Source of the DNA: JAKEGK01 sp036507695
GTDB lineage: Bacteria; Pseudomonadota; Gammaproteobacteria; SZUA-152
Assembly: GCA_036507695.1 (NCBI GenBank)
Contig: DATCIR010000090.1
Location: forward strand, 1 to 10,210
DNA length: 10,210 nt
Direction of reading: 5' to 3'
Shown in pieces: positions 1-7,043 of the stretch; the first letter of the stretch is position 1, and every line of letters begins with the position of its first letter. The notes beneath the pieces are model-generated. The model was not told the origin of the DNA, ran no database searches, and saw only the letters and a program-made list of their open reading frames with translations. The position numbers and the translations under genes are program-made.

Positions 1-140
1 ACGCCGCCATGCGCTTTGAAAATCGTGCAATCCACTGCGTAGCGTTGTTCACCCAACAGGTGAACCTCGTTCGTGCATGAAAATAGAATGACATCCTATG
101 GGTAGCTATTTTATAAAGTGGTTAACTGCGGAATCTAGGT
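1..140 (-). mobile_element. Terminus of an insertion sequence (IS1380-like), body outside the window to the left
   Basis: Positions 24-141 recur in reverse orientation at 10070-10187 with one mismatch (A58 against C on the equivalent strand of the right copy). Homology continues weakly at 13-27 (13 of 15 matches with 10196-10210) after a 12-base length difference. On the minus strand the inward tip reads CCTAGATTCCGCAGTTAACC; CCTAGATTC is, from memory, how the end of ISEcp1 (IS1380 family) begins, so the family call is inference. Subterminal structure includes a 7-bp stem GTTCACC/GGTGAAC (47-65) and AAAATAG/CTATTTT arms (80-86 and 106-112). The IS body and transposase would lie to the left. 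Alternative: a multi-copy non-IS repeat of unknown kind. Confidence 0.6.
88..117 (+). promoter_or_regulatory. Possible outward promoter in the left IS end
   Basis: ATGACA (88-93) and TATAAA (112-117) are separated by 18 bases, a sigma70-like arrangement pointing out of the IS towards the zinc-ribbon/lemA/protease genes. IS1380-family elements such as ISEcp1 are known to supply promoters to adjacent genes. The -35 match is only moderate and the boxes overlap the AAAATAG/CTATTTT arms, so this is inference. The same boxes in the right copy would point leftwards, antisense to 9979-10089. Confidence 0.35.
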
Positions 141-152
141 TAAAGTACCGGT

Positions 153-383
153 ATGCTGCTGCCCCCATATATTAAACGCCTTCGGGCCTGCGGCCGCTGT
201 GGCATGTCCTTTGCGTATCGCCTGACGGAGTGCCCGCATTGCGCCGATCTGAATGAGCGGGAGCTGGTGGATTTTCTCGCCCGCCGCGGCGAGGAGTTGG
301 CGGGCATCGCCGGGCTGGGGCGGTTGTTTTTAATGCTGGCGGTGATATTTCTGGCGTTATCGATATTGGCTTGGCATCTATAG
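153..383 (+). CDS. Small zinc-ribbon membrane protein (76 aa)
   Basis: The protein has two CxxC knuckles (C13/C16 and C27/C30), a basic N-terminus, a charged helix (about 34-50) and one C-terminal transmembrane segment (about 56-74) ending in WHL. This fits a zinc-ribbon protein held in the inner membrane. No biochemical role can be read from it, but its place 44 bp before lemA and in the same direction suggests it is the first gene of the LemA/M48 operon. The ATG at 153 follows an in-frame stop at 141-143 and has no convincing Shine-Dalgarno sequence; the left IS tip ends 13 bp before it, so the original leader and ribosome binding site may have been lost. The zinc-ribbon reading is secure; the function is not. 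Confidence 0.72.
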   Translation: MLLPPYIKRLRACGRCGMSFAYRLTECPHCADLNERELVDFLARRGEELAGIAGLGRLFLMLAVIFLALSILAWHL

Positions 384-427
384 CTTTGCTATCTGGAAAC
401 CTCAACATAACAACAAGGTGGAATCCC

Positions 428-1024
428 ATGGAAATATCTACAATCGTTGGTTTAGTTGTCATTGGCGTGGCGGTGCTGTACATCATCGCGATATTCAACA
501 AGCTGGTCGCCCTGAAGAACCGCCTGACCAATGCCTTTGCCCAGATCGAAGTGCAGTTAAAGCGGCGTTATGATTTGATTCCCAACCTGGTGGAAACCGC
601 CAAGGGTTATCTCAAGCATGAGCGCGAAACCCTGGAGGCGGTCATCGCCGCGCGCAATGCCGCGCTCAGCGGGCTGAATGCGGCGCATGCGGATCCGTCC
701 AACGCGGATGCGATCAAGTCCTTGTCGGCGGCGGAAGGCTCATTAGTCAACGCCCTCGGGCGGATGAATTTTGTAATGGAAGCCTACCCCGACCTGAAAG
801 CCAATCAAAACATGATGCAGTTGACCGAAGAGTTAACCAGCACCGAAAACCGCATCTCGTTTGCCCGGCAGGCGTTTAATGATTCGGTGATGGAATACAA
901 CACCTATAAACAGTCGTTTCCGCAGAACGTACTGGCCGGCACCTTTGGCCACGGTAAAGACGCCTCGCCCCTGGAATTTGAAGACCGCGCGCAAATCCAG
1001 GCGGTACCCAAGGTGTCTTTCTAA
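428..1024 (+). CDS. lemA: LemA family protein
   Basis: This 198-residue protein has an N-terminal membrane anchor (about residues 5-24) followed by the LemA signature region: KNRLTNAFAQIEVQLKRRYD, then LIPNLVETAKGY, then a long helical stretch with the conserved TEELTSTENRISFARQAFND segment and a YNTYKQSFPQ end. LemA proteins are anchored helical-bundle proteins of poorly defined function, often encoded beside membrane metalloproteases or TPM-domain proteins. The ATG at 428 is chosen because AAGGTGGAA lies just upstream and the anchor starts directly after it; a longer frame exists upstream but overlaps the preceding gene and adds no family sequence. The M48 protease gene follows after 38 bp, so co-transcription is likely. 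Confidence 0.93.
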   Translation: MEISTIVGLVVIGVAVLYIIAIFNKLVALKNRLTNAFAQIEVQLKRRYDLIPNLVETAKGYLKHERETLEAVIAARNAALSGLNAAHADPSNADAIKSLSAAEGSLVNALGRMNFVMEAYPDLKANQNMMQLTEELTSTENRISFARQAFNDSVMEYNTYKQSFPQNVLAGTFGHGKDASPLEFEDRAQIQAVPKVSF

Positions 1025-1062
1025 CCGGGTGTCGTTCTGACAAAAAAGCGAACATGTAAGCT

Positions 1063-3012
1063 ATGAATTTTTTCGAGGCGCAAGACGCCGCCCGCCGCAA
1101 TACCTTGTCATTGATCCTGCTGTTTGGCCTGGCGGTGGCTACCCTGGTGTTGATTACCAATCTCTTGATATTCGAGGTCCTGGCGTACAAGGAAACCGGC
1201 GCATTCGTTAGCTCATGGGGTGAGCTCGTGGCCGTCTTCGATGCACCGTTGTTTGTTGCGGTGACCTTGGCTGTGGCCTGCATTATCGCCCTGGGAAGCT
1301 TTTATAAAACGGCGCAGCTATCTAGCGGCGGGCCAATCGTCGCTGAAATGCTGGGCGGCCGGTTGATACCCCAAAGCAGCCGCGATCCGGCGGAACGTAA
1401 GTTGCTGAACATCGTCGAAGAGATGGCAATCGCCTCCGGCACGCCAACGCCAGCGGTGTATCTGCTGGAGGAAAGCGGCATTAATGCCTTCGCCGCCGGC
1501 TGGTCACCCGCGAATGCCGTGATTGGTGTCACCCGTGGCGCGTTAACGTATTTAAGCCGGGATGAATTGCAAGGCGTGATCGCGCACGAGTTCAGTCATA
1601 TCTTTAATGGCGACATGCGTTTAAACATCCGGCTGATCGGCGTGTTAAATGGCATTTTGTTGCTCGGCATGATCGGCTATTACCTGATGCGCTCGGTGCG
1701 CTATGTCGGCAGTTCCCGCAACCGCAGTGGCGGCCAGATCGCCATCGCTATCATGGTGCTGGGACTCGGCTTGGCTGTGATCGGCTATTGCGGCACCTTC
1801 TTTGGGCAATGGATTAAGGCGATTGTCAGCCGGCAACGGGAATATCTGGCCGATGCGTCGGCAGTGCAGTTCACGCGCACTGCCGGCGGCATTGCCGGCG
1901 CGCTGAAAAAAATCGGCGGCGTGCATGCCGGATCCCTGTTGTTATCGCCCTCCGCGCCGGAATACAGTCACGCGTATTTTTCCAGCGGGGTGCGCAGCGT
2001 GCTGTCGTTTATCTTTGCCACCCATCCGCCATTGGCGCAACGTATCCGCCGCATTGAACCCCGCTGGAACGGCAAATATGTAACGCCCAAGCGCGAGGAA
2101 GCGCCCCCCCAGGAAGCACCCGGCGATAAAACACAAACCGCGAAGCATGCTTTGTCCCCCGCTGCCGCCGCGGCCACGGTGCAGATTGCAATGCAAGAGG
2201 CATTACAAGCGATTGAACGCGCCGGCCAGCCGATGGACAATGACTATGCGCACGCCCGGCAGTTGTTGCAGGAGATTCCGGCGGTGATTAAAACCGAGGC
2301 GCAAGACCCCTTCGGCGTGCGGGCGCTAATGTATAGTTTCCTGATCCAATACGGTAACGAACTGCAACCGTTACAGTGGCAACATCTGCAAGCGCAGGCT
2401 GACGCCGGTGTGTATGAAAAAACCCGGCAGTTATATCCCGCGGTGGCGGCCTTGCCGCCGGCCTTGCGCCTGCCGGTCTTTGAGTTGTGTTTCCCGGCGC
2501 TGCGCGCACTGTCCGCGCCGCAATACCAGCGCTTCAAACGCAACGTGGATGTCTTGATCGCGGCCGACAAGAAAGTCGTCATCGGTGAATGGATCGTGCA
2601 ACGCTTGATAAAACAACTGGTGGACGAAGCGCATGGCCTGCGCAAACCGCCGCATGCGCTGCATAGCCACATCGGCGCCGTCAAAAAGGAGCTGGAATTG
2701 ATTCTGTCCATGGTGGCGTATACGGAACACCGGCAGGATCCCGAAGCCCACGCGGCGTTTACCGCGGGTATTCGGGCAATTGGCGCCACTGCCTTGCGGA
2801 TAATGCCGCGTGAAGCGATCGCGATAGCCGCTGTGGACAACGCAATGGACAAGTTGGAACAGGTCAAGCCGTTGTTGAAGCCGCGAATCCTCAAGGCGCT
2901 GGTGGTGTGTATTGCCGTGGATAACCAAGTCACGATCCGCGGCGCGGAACTCATGCGTGCTATCTCCGGTTGTTTAGGCGTCCCGATGCCGCCCCTGCCA
3001 CCGCTGCAGTAA
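1063..3012 (+). CDS. M48 family (HtpX-like) membrane metalloprotease with TerB-like C-terminal extension
   Basis: A 649-residue protein. The zinc site is HEFSH at residues 175-179 (H175, E176, H179), with the third ligand probably E260 in REYLADAS. The M48 domain closes with HPPLAQRIRRIEP (321-333). Hydrophobic segments near 17-40, 63-83, 190-208 and 227-247 place it in the inner membrane. HtpX is about 290 residues, so roughly 300 residues are extra: a Pro/Ala-rich linker (about 340-375) and an all-helical region (about 375-640). The stretch around 480-520, with ALRALSAPQYQRF and then a DVLIAADKKV acidic helix, resembles TerB-like domains; that assignment is inference. The ATG at 1063 has only a weak ribosome binding site. 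The expected role is proteolysis of damaged membrane or periplasmic proteins, in partnership with LemA. Confidence 0.9.
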   Translation: MNFFEAQDAARRNTLSLILLFGLAVATLVLITNLLIFEVLAYKETGAFVSSWGELVAVFDAPLFVAVTLAVACIIALGSFYKTAQLSSGGPIVAEMLGGRLIPQSSRDPAERKLLNIVEEMAIASGTPTPAVYLLEESGINAFAAGWSPANAVIGVTRGALTYLSRDELQGVIAHEFSHIFNGDMRLNIRLIGVLNGILLLGMIGYYLMRSVRYVGSSRNRSGGQIAIAIMVLGLGLAVIGYCGTFFGQWIKAIVSRQREYLADASAVQFTRTAGGIAGALKKIGGVHAGSLLLSPSAPEYSHAYFSSGVRSVLSFIFATHPPLAQRIRRIEPRWNGKYVTPKREEAPPQEAPGDKTQTAKHALSPAAAAATVQIAMQEALQAIERAGQPMDNDYAHARQLLQEIPAVIKTEAQDPFGVRALMYSFLIQYGNELQPLQWQHLQAQADAGVYEKTRQLYPAVAALPPALRLPVFELCFPALRALSAPQYQRFKRNVDVLIAADKKVVIGEWIVQRLIKQLVDEAHGLRKPPHALHSHIGAVKKELELILSMVAYTEHRQDPEAHAAFTAGIRAIGATALRIMPREAIAIAAVDNAMDKLEQVKPLLKPRILKALVVCIAVDNQVTIRGAELMRAISGCLGVPMPPLPPLQ

Positions 3013-3136
3013 GCTAATCAAAAGTCAAACGACAATGGCCTGCGTAGTGCTAATGTCATCAAACACCTGTTGGGCGGTTGATAAATCCTGAAACCTGTGC
3101 GCACAATTCCCTAGTTAACAAAAGGACCATTGAACA

Positions 3137-4402
3137 ATGGGTGAAGTACAGGAAAGCTTTTTCCATCTGGGCGTTGCGCTGGCGATTGGCTTGTTGATTG
3201 GCGTGGAACGCGGTTGGAAAGAACGCGCCGCGAAAGAAGGTCAGCGCATTGCCGGGATACGCACTTATGGCTTGCTCGGCCTGTTGGGCGGCGGATCGGC
3301 ACTGCTGGCCGGGCATTTTGGCACGTTGGCGTTGGGTTTGGTGTTCATTGGCGTGGCGGGGGTGTTGACCACCGCTTATGTCGTTAATCTGCGGCGCGGC
3401 AGCGAAGACGTTGGCGTTACCAGCCTGGTGGCGGGACTGCTGGTCTTTGTCCTGGGCGCGCTGGCCGGCGTGGGCGAAATTGCCATTGCGGCGGCGTCGG
3501 CGGTTATTTCGATCCTGATTTTAGGTCATAAGCCTTTGCTGCATCGCTGGGTCAGTGTATTGGAGGAGACGGAACTGCAGGCCGGCATGAAGCTGCTGCT
3601 GATATCGGTTGTATTGCTGCCGGTGCTGCCCAATCAGGGTTATGGTCCCTGGCAGGTGCTCAATCCCTACTTGATGTGGTGGATGGTGGTGCTGATCGCG
3701 GCGATTTCGTTTGCCGGTTATTTCGCGATTAAACTCGGCGGCCCGCGCCGGGGCCCGGTATTTGCGGGTTTGTTCGGTGGCTTGGTATCCTCGACCGCCG
3801 TCACGCTGCACTTTTCGCGCATGGCGCATCAACAACAAGCCATGGCCCCGATGCTGGCGACCGGCATTTTGCTGGCCTGCGGGACCATGCTGCCGCGTAT
3901 GTTGCTGGTGACCAGCATCATCAATAGTGAGGTGTTTGTTAACCTGCTGGCGCCGGCGGCGGTGATGGCGGTTGTGACCTATGGCCCGGCATTGTTTTAC
4001 TGGCGCGCGCAATCCGCCACACCGGCGGACGCGGCCTCGCCCCTGAAAAATCCGTTAGAATTAAAAACGGCGATCAGTTTCGGATTGATCCTGGTGGTGG
4101 TGATGCTGCTCAGCAAGGCATTGCAGCACTGGTTTGGGGATATGGGCGTGCTGGTGCTCGCGGCGGCGTCCGGTGTCGCGGATGTTGACCCCGTGACCTT
4201 GTCGCTGGCCCGCTTGAGTCAGACGGATCTGGCGGTGCACGTCGCGGTGTTGGGGATCATTATTGCGGCCACGGCGAACAGCCTGGTTAAGGCCGGCATG
4301 GCCGCGGTGATCGGCGGCTCCGCCATCGGCCTGCGCGTGGGCCTGCCCTTACTGGTGAGTGCGCTGGCCGGATTGATGACGGTCTGGTTATGGCTTTGGT
4401 AA
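3137..4402 (+). CDS. MgtC/SapB-DUF4010 family multi-pass membrane protein
   Basis: This 421-residue, very hydrophobic protein has about 10-12 membrane segments. The N-terminal MgtC/SapB-type module shows GLLIGVERGW (18-27) and GIRTYGLLGLLGG (40-52), the two signatures of that module. The remainder matches the DUF4010 layout, including a GLFGGLVSSTAVTLHFSR motif in the middle. Members are inner-membrane proteins of unknown transport or regulatory role; a link to Mg2+ or virulence should not be carried over from MgtC itself. AAAGGA lies about 10 bases before the ATG at 3137. It follows the protease gene by 124 bp with no clear terminator between, so it could be a separate unit or be read through. 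Confidence 0.88.
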   Translation: MGEVQESFFHLGVALAIGLLIGVERGWKERAAKEGQRIAGIRTYGLLGLLGGGSALLAGHFGTLALGLVFIGVAGVLTTAYVVNLRRGSEDVGVTSLVAGLLVFVLGALAGVGEIAIAAASAVISILILGHKPLLHRWVSVLEETELQAGMKLLLISVVLLPVLPNQGYGPWQVLNPYLMWWMVVLIAAISFAGYFAIKLGGPRRGPVFAGLFGGLVSSTAVTLHFSRMAHQQQAMAPMLATGILLACGTMLPRMLLVTSIINSEVFVNLLAPAAVMAVVTYGPALFYWRAQSATPADAASPLKNPLELKTAISFGLILVVVMLLSKALQHWFGDMGVLVLAAASGVADVDPVTLSLARLSQTDLAVHVAVLGIIIAATANSLVKAGMAAVIGGSAIGLRVGLPLLVSALAGLMTVWLWLW

Positions 4403-4522
4403 GTGACTAAAACCGGCCTTGACCACTCAACAGTGATCCATAAACATGTGGTAGGTTGGCAACGAGGGGAACGCGGTGGGGTTGGTTTATGTTGCTTATT
4501 ATTCGCTCACAAACCCTAATAT

Positions 4523-4584
4523 GTTGCAAAACTGCAACAAAAAATTGAACTTGTTGCGCAAAACCCAAAAATAGTGGTTGCAAC
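4523..4584 (+). promoter_or_regulatory. Palindrome-rich control region of the porin gene
   Basis: Three GTTGC-based palindromes precede or overlap the porin promoter: GTTGCA-AAAC-TGCAAC (4523-4538), TTGCGCAA (4554-4561) and GTTGCAAC (4577-4584). Centres are about 27 and 23 bases apart. The last one overlaps the -35 box, a position suited to repression or competition with RNA polymerase. A shared half-site (GTTGC) suggests one dimeric regulator; its identity cannot be read from the sequence. Confidence 0.45.
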
Positions 4585-4606
4585 GCCACAGGAGCTGGGC
4601 TATAAA
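4578..4606 (+). promoter_or_regulatory. Sigma70-type promoter of the porin gene
   Basis: TTGCAA (4578-4583) and TATAAA (4601-4606) are separated by exactly 17 bases, and transcription would start near 4613, giving a leader of about 38 bases. This is the best-formed promoter in the window and lies directly upstream of a strong ribosome binding site and a typically highly expressed gene. Confidence 0.65.
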
Positions 4607-4650
4607 AGCTTTCGAGTTTTACTAATCCACTCGTTTACAAGGAGCTTACA

Positions 4651-5691
4651 ATGAATAAAAAATTACTTGCGATAGCAGTCGCAGCCGGCCTGGCCATGCC
4701 TATGGCCGCCATGGCTGAAATGTCTGCGTATGGTGTGGGTCACGTTTCCTTAGATGTGATTGACGACGGCACCGACTCCGCCATGAACATAGCGTCCAAC
4801 TCATCCCGCTTTGGTTTAAAAGGCTCGATGGATCTGGACAACGGTATGAAAGCTGGCTTACAGATTGAAACCGGCATTGCGCTAGATAACCGTGCTGGCG
4901 GCACCCTTGCTGATCGTAACAGCTTCGTCAGTCTTGGCGGTGGTTTTGGTGAGGTGCGTATCGGTAACCACGACACCCCGTTTAAGGATGTGCGTTCCAC
5001 CCACGATCTGTTTAACGACTATATTGGCGACTTGCGGAACTTTTCCCGTTCCAATGGTACCACCAACGCTTGGGACGAACGCGCGCGTAACAGTATTCTG
5101 TACATCTCGCCAATGCTGGGCGATGTGGCCACGATCAAATTCCAATACTCGACCAATACCGGCTCGGGTACCGCAAGTGGTTCCACTGCCAACGACAATG
5201 ATGCGTATAGTGCTAATGTAATCTTCAACGCCGGTCCGGTGCGTGTCACGCTGGCGTATGAAATGCACAACATTAATGCTGACGATGACGAAAGCGCTAT
5301 GCGCGCCGGTGTGCAGTACAAGGGTGGTCCTCTCACTATTAATGGTTTCTTCCACAGCGCTTCGGATCAGGGCGGCGTGAGCGGTGCTGACCTCGACGTG
5401 ATGGGTCTGGGTGTGGGCTTTAAGACAGGGGCTACCCTGCTTAAACTCCAGTACGCGATGGCTGACGACTTCGGCGACGCTACTGATACCGGCGCTACTA
5501 TATTGGCGGTGGGTGCTGACTTTGCCATGAGCAAGAGTTCCACAATCTACATAGCGTATGCCATGACAGAAAATGACGATAACGCAGACTACAGTGTCAC
5601 CGGCGGTGGCGGTCATGGTGATGACATTGCTCCATCTGCCGTGGGTGAGGACCCAAGCGGGTTCTCTCTTGGCTATATCGTTAAGTTCTAA
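4651..5691 (+). CDS. Outer-membrane porin, Gram-negative general porin family (346 aa)
   Basis: A Sec signal peptide (1-22, cut after MAAMA) leads into EMSAYG, the first beta strand. Family landmarks follow: SSRFGLKG (51-58), RNSFVSLGGGFGEVRIG (89-105), and WDERARNSILYISP (141-154) on the way out of the long L3-like constriction loop region. The chain ends in GYIVKF; a C-terminal Phe is the signal recognised by the BAM assembly machinery. The mature length of about 324 residues and alternating-strand pattern fit a 16-stranded trimeric porin for small hydrophilic solutes. It is acidic, with Asp/Asn-rich loops. AAGGAG sits 8 bases before the ATG. Single-gene transcription is indicated by its own promoter and terminator. 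Confidence 0.93.
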   Translation: MNKKLLAIAVAAGLAMPMAAMAEMSAYGVGHVSLDVIDDGTDSAMNIASNSSRFGLKGSMDLDNGMKAGLQIETGIALDNRAGGTLADRNSFVSLGGGFGEVRIGNHDTPFKDVRSTHDLFNDYIGDLRNFSRSNGTTNAWDERARNSILYISPMLGDVATIKFQYSTNTGSGTASGSTANDNDAYSANVIFNAGPVRVTLAYEMHNINADDDESAMRAGVQYKGGPLTINGFFHSASDQGGVSGADLDVMGLGVGFKTGATLLKLQYAMADDFGDATDTGATILAVGADFAMSKSSTIYIAYAMTENDDNADYSVTGGGGHGDDIAPSAVGEDPSGFSLGYIVKF

Positions 5692-5733
5692 GACTGGTAC
5701 AGTTTAACAACAATAACGTGTAACATTGACTTA

Positions 5734-5763
5734 ACGGGGTCTGCGGGCCCCGTTTTTATTTTT
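5734..5763 (+). terminator. Rho-independent terminator of the porin gene
   Basis: ACGGGGTC (5734-5741) pairs with GGCCCCGT (5746-5753), with one G-U pair and a TGCG loop, followed by TTTTTATTTTT. It lies 42 bp after the porin stop codon. Confidence 0.85.
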
Positions 5764-5907
5764 GGCTCTTTTTTTAGGGTGTTCCGAACAATCAGTGGGT
5801 CACTTAACGCCAGTATTCAACGCAAAGACGCCATGGCGCAAAGTAAACCGGATTATTTTTAAAAAACGGTAGTGAATTGTCTTTTGGGTTCCGGGCAGGG
5901 CGGCCCA

Positions 5908-5920
5908 CCGCCTTTGGCGG
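5908..5920. repeat. Short GC-rich hairpin in intergenic DNA
   Basis: CCGCC-TTT-GGCGG is a perfect 5-bp stem embedded in a GC-rich block (about 5889-5930) with further GGGC/GCCC self-complementarity, in otherwise AT-rich surroundings. It looks like part of a dispersed intergenic repeat. There is no T-run, so it is not read as a terminator. Confidence 0.4.
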
Positions 5921-5961
5921 CTGACAGGGTTGCATAAGTTAAGCTTGCATGAAGTAATAGA

Positions 5962-6261
5962 TTGAATGCTTTGCGGCTTCACGCCTTTGCATTAAGGTTT
6001 TTTCAGCATTGGATACCCACAGATTTCTCTGACGAGGCATTAAAATTAGTCCATCCCAAAACGCGCAAGACCTTCGAGGTAACGGCTTCTATTTTGCCGA
6101 GTAACCGGCTTTTTATTCACGAATTGCGCAACCACTTCAGCCGCGCCGAAATGCGCGTAGTTAATATCGACATACTTCACGCCACGCCGAGCGAAATGGA
6201 AGATTATGTAAGCTGGTATTTCCAGCCGATTGAGCCGGAGAAAAAACGGAAGTTTGCTTAA
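5962..6261 (+). CDS. Unrecognised small protein, possibly a 5'-truncated remnant (up to 99 aa)
   Basis: The frame is open from a TTG at 5962 (no ribosome binding site) to a TAA at 6259-6261. I do not recognise the product. Residues from about 20 onward look like genuine protein: HPKTRKTFEV, LPSNRLFIHELRNHF and TPSEMEDYVSWYFQPIEPEK, with a mix of charged and aromatic residues and no low complexity. The first 18 or so residues are less protein-like, so the true 5' end may be missing. It lies between the porin terminator and a converging toxin-antitoxin pair. A 72-codon frame on the other strand overlaps it and looks less protein-like. Confidence 0.35.
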   Translation: MNALRLHAFALRFFQHWIPTDFSDEALKLVHPKTRKTFEVTASILPSNRLFIHELRNHFSRAEMRVVNIDILHATPSEMEDYVSWYFQPIEPEKKRKFA

Positions 6262-6316
6262 CACACGGCAAGAAATCGCCGACGCGGTGGGAGTTACAAG
6301 AGATGCGAAAGATTAA
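6242..6316 (+). pseudogene. Scrap of a helix-turn-helix (ParB-like) coding sequence
   Basis: In the frame overlapping the end of the preceding ORF, the translation reads LNTRQEIADAVGVTRDAKD and then stops at 6314-6316. RQEIADAVGVT is a typical helix-turn-helix segment seen in ParB-like regulators and in ParB-linked adenine methyltransferases. Only about 20 residues survive and there is no start codon, so this is at most a gene fragment. Chance similarity of so short a stretch cannot be excluded. Confidence 0.25.
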
Positions 6317-6513
6317 AATTTATGGTTAATTCCAGCCTGTTTCATTATTCCATTGGCTGTATGCCTAGATTTAATTTTACTATCAACAGGAAAACTTCTA
6401 TTGGAATGGGGGCTAAACCATATTTCGTGATCGCCATTTCCTTGGCGTTTAAAACTACAGCCGTTTTCAGTTAGTATCTTTTTTACTAGCGGAGTAAAGT
6501 TGCCCTTTAACAG
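6313..6513 (-). CDS. hicA: HicA/YcfA-type mRNA interferase toxin with a non-standard (CTG) start
   Basis: The 66-codon minus-strand frame reads KGNFTPLVKKILTENGCSF, then KRQGNGDHEIWFSPHSNR, then FPVDSKIKSRHTANGIMKQAG. This is the small double-stranded RNA-binding fold of HicA: the GDH histidine is the expected catalytic residue and the KIKSRHTANGIMKQAG end is characteristic. HicA toxins cleave mRNA and are neutralised by HicB. The frame has no ATG, GTG or TTG: after an in-frame stop the codons are AGC, CTG, TTA, AAG. The natural start position is probably the CTG at 6513, overlapping the end of hicB by 7 bases, so the toxin is either started by a weak CTG through translational coupling or has been silenced by loss of its start codon. 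The end coordinate assumes the CTG. Confidence 0.75.
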   Translation of the reverse strand: MLKGNFTPLVKKILTENGCSFKRQGNGDHEIWFSPHSNRSFPVDSKIKSRHTANGIMKQAGINHKF

Positions 6514-6758
6514 GCTTTACGATGTGTTCTAAGTTTACATTCACTATACAAGTGCACAGGTATTTCCGGAATATTATCCGCGGAAATCAATCCATTCGCT
6601 TCAAGTAACTCAGGAATTAAAGCCATAAGTTTTTTAGCTAGCGCATCGCAAGTTTCGGCTTCAGTAATTAACCCTGGAACATCATCGCTAGTTGCGACCC
6701 ATACGCGAGCTTCTTCATCCCAAAAAGCCTTTACAACAACTGAACCAATCATTTTCAT
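6507..6758 (-). CDS. hicB: HicB-type antitoxin, DUF1902 family
   Basis: The N-terminal half, VKAFWDEEARVWVATSDDVPGL followed in register by ITEAETCDALAKKLMALIPELLE, is the DUF1902/HicB partial RNase H-like fold that binds and blocks HicA. The C-terminal tail is short (about 30 residues) and lacks an obvious ribbon-helix-helix or HTH DNA-binding domain. AGAGG lies only 2 bases before the first ATG (6758) but 8 bases before the second (6752), so translation may really begin at 6752, giving an 81-residue protein. It precedes and overlaps hicA, an antitoxin-first order that is found in hicBA modules. Base composition is more AT-rich than that of the flanking housekeeping genes, in keeping with horizontal acquisition. 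Confidence 0.85.
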   Translation of the reverse strand: MKMIGSVVVKAFWDEEARVWVATSDDVPGLITEAETCDALAKKLMALIPELLEANGLISADNIPEIPVHLYSECKLRTHRKAC

Positions 6759-7043
6759 GTCCTCTGTTTTGCAGTCCTTTTAGGTAATTTCACACTGAGA
6801 ATAAACGCGTTTTTTCAATGAGTACGAATCCGCGGCAAAAACTGGACCTAATCCTATATCGACTTCGCTAAAAGAAACTTTACTGTCTAAGGTTTTTAGG
6901 CTTTTGCACAAGTTCAATTTTGAAGGTTTATTCTTACTATCAGTTTAGTAAACTATACAACAAGTATATGACGTCAATACACCATTAAAGTGTGCTAAGC
7001 GTCGAAATCGAAGCTTTAGTACGATGGAAAAGAACTTTCTATT

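Noticed and set aside
371..427. An earlier start (371) for LemA.
   Set aside because: It overlaps the zinc-ribbon gene, adds 19 residues with no family match and lacks a ribosome binding site; 428 has one and begins directly at the membrane anchor.
2244..2954. A 236-codon open frame antisense to the M48 protease C-terminal region.
   Set aside because: The composition (Cys/Ser/Arg-rich) is that of an antisense shadow of a GC-rich gene, with no ribosome binding site.
4882..5616. A 244-codon open frame antisense to the porin gene.
   Set aside because: It mirrors the porin codons (His/Val/Thr-rich shadow composition); the porin with signal peptide, C-terminal Phe, promoter and terminator is clearly the real gene.
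6780..6955. A minus-strand open frame of about 57 codons just upstream of hicB, with protein-like text (VSFSEVDIGLGPVFAADSYS).
   Set aside because: It has no ATG or GTG start and no ribosome binding site, and such a length can arise by chance. It could be the end of a lost gene, but I cannot support a feature.
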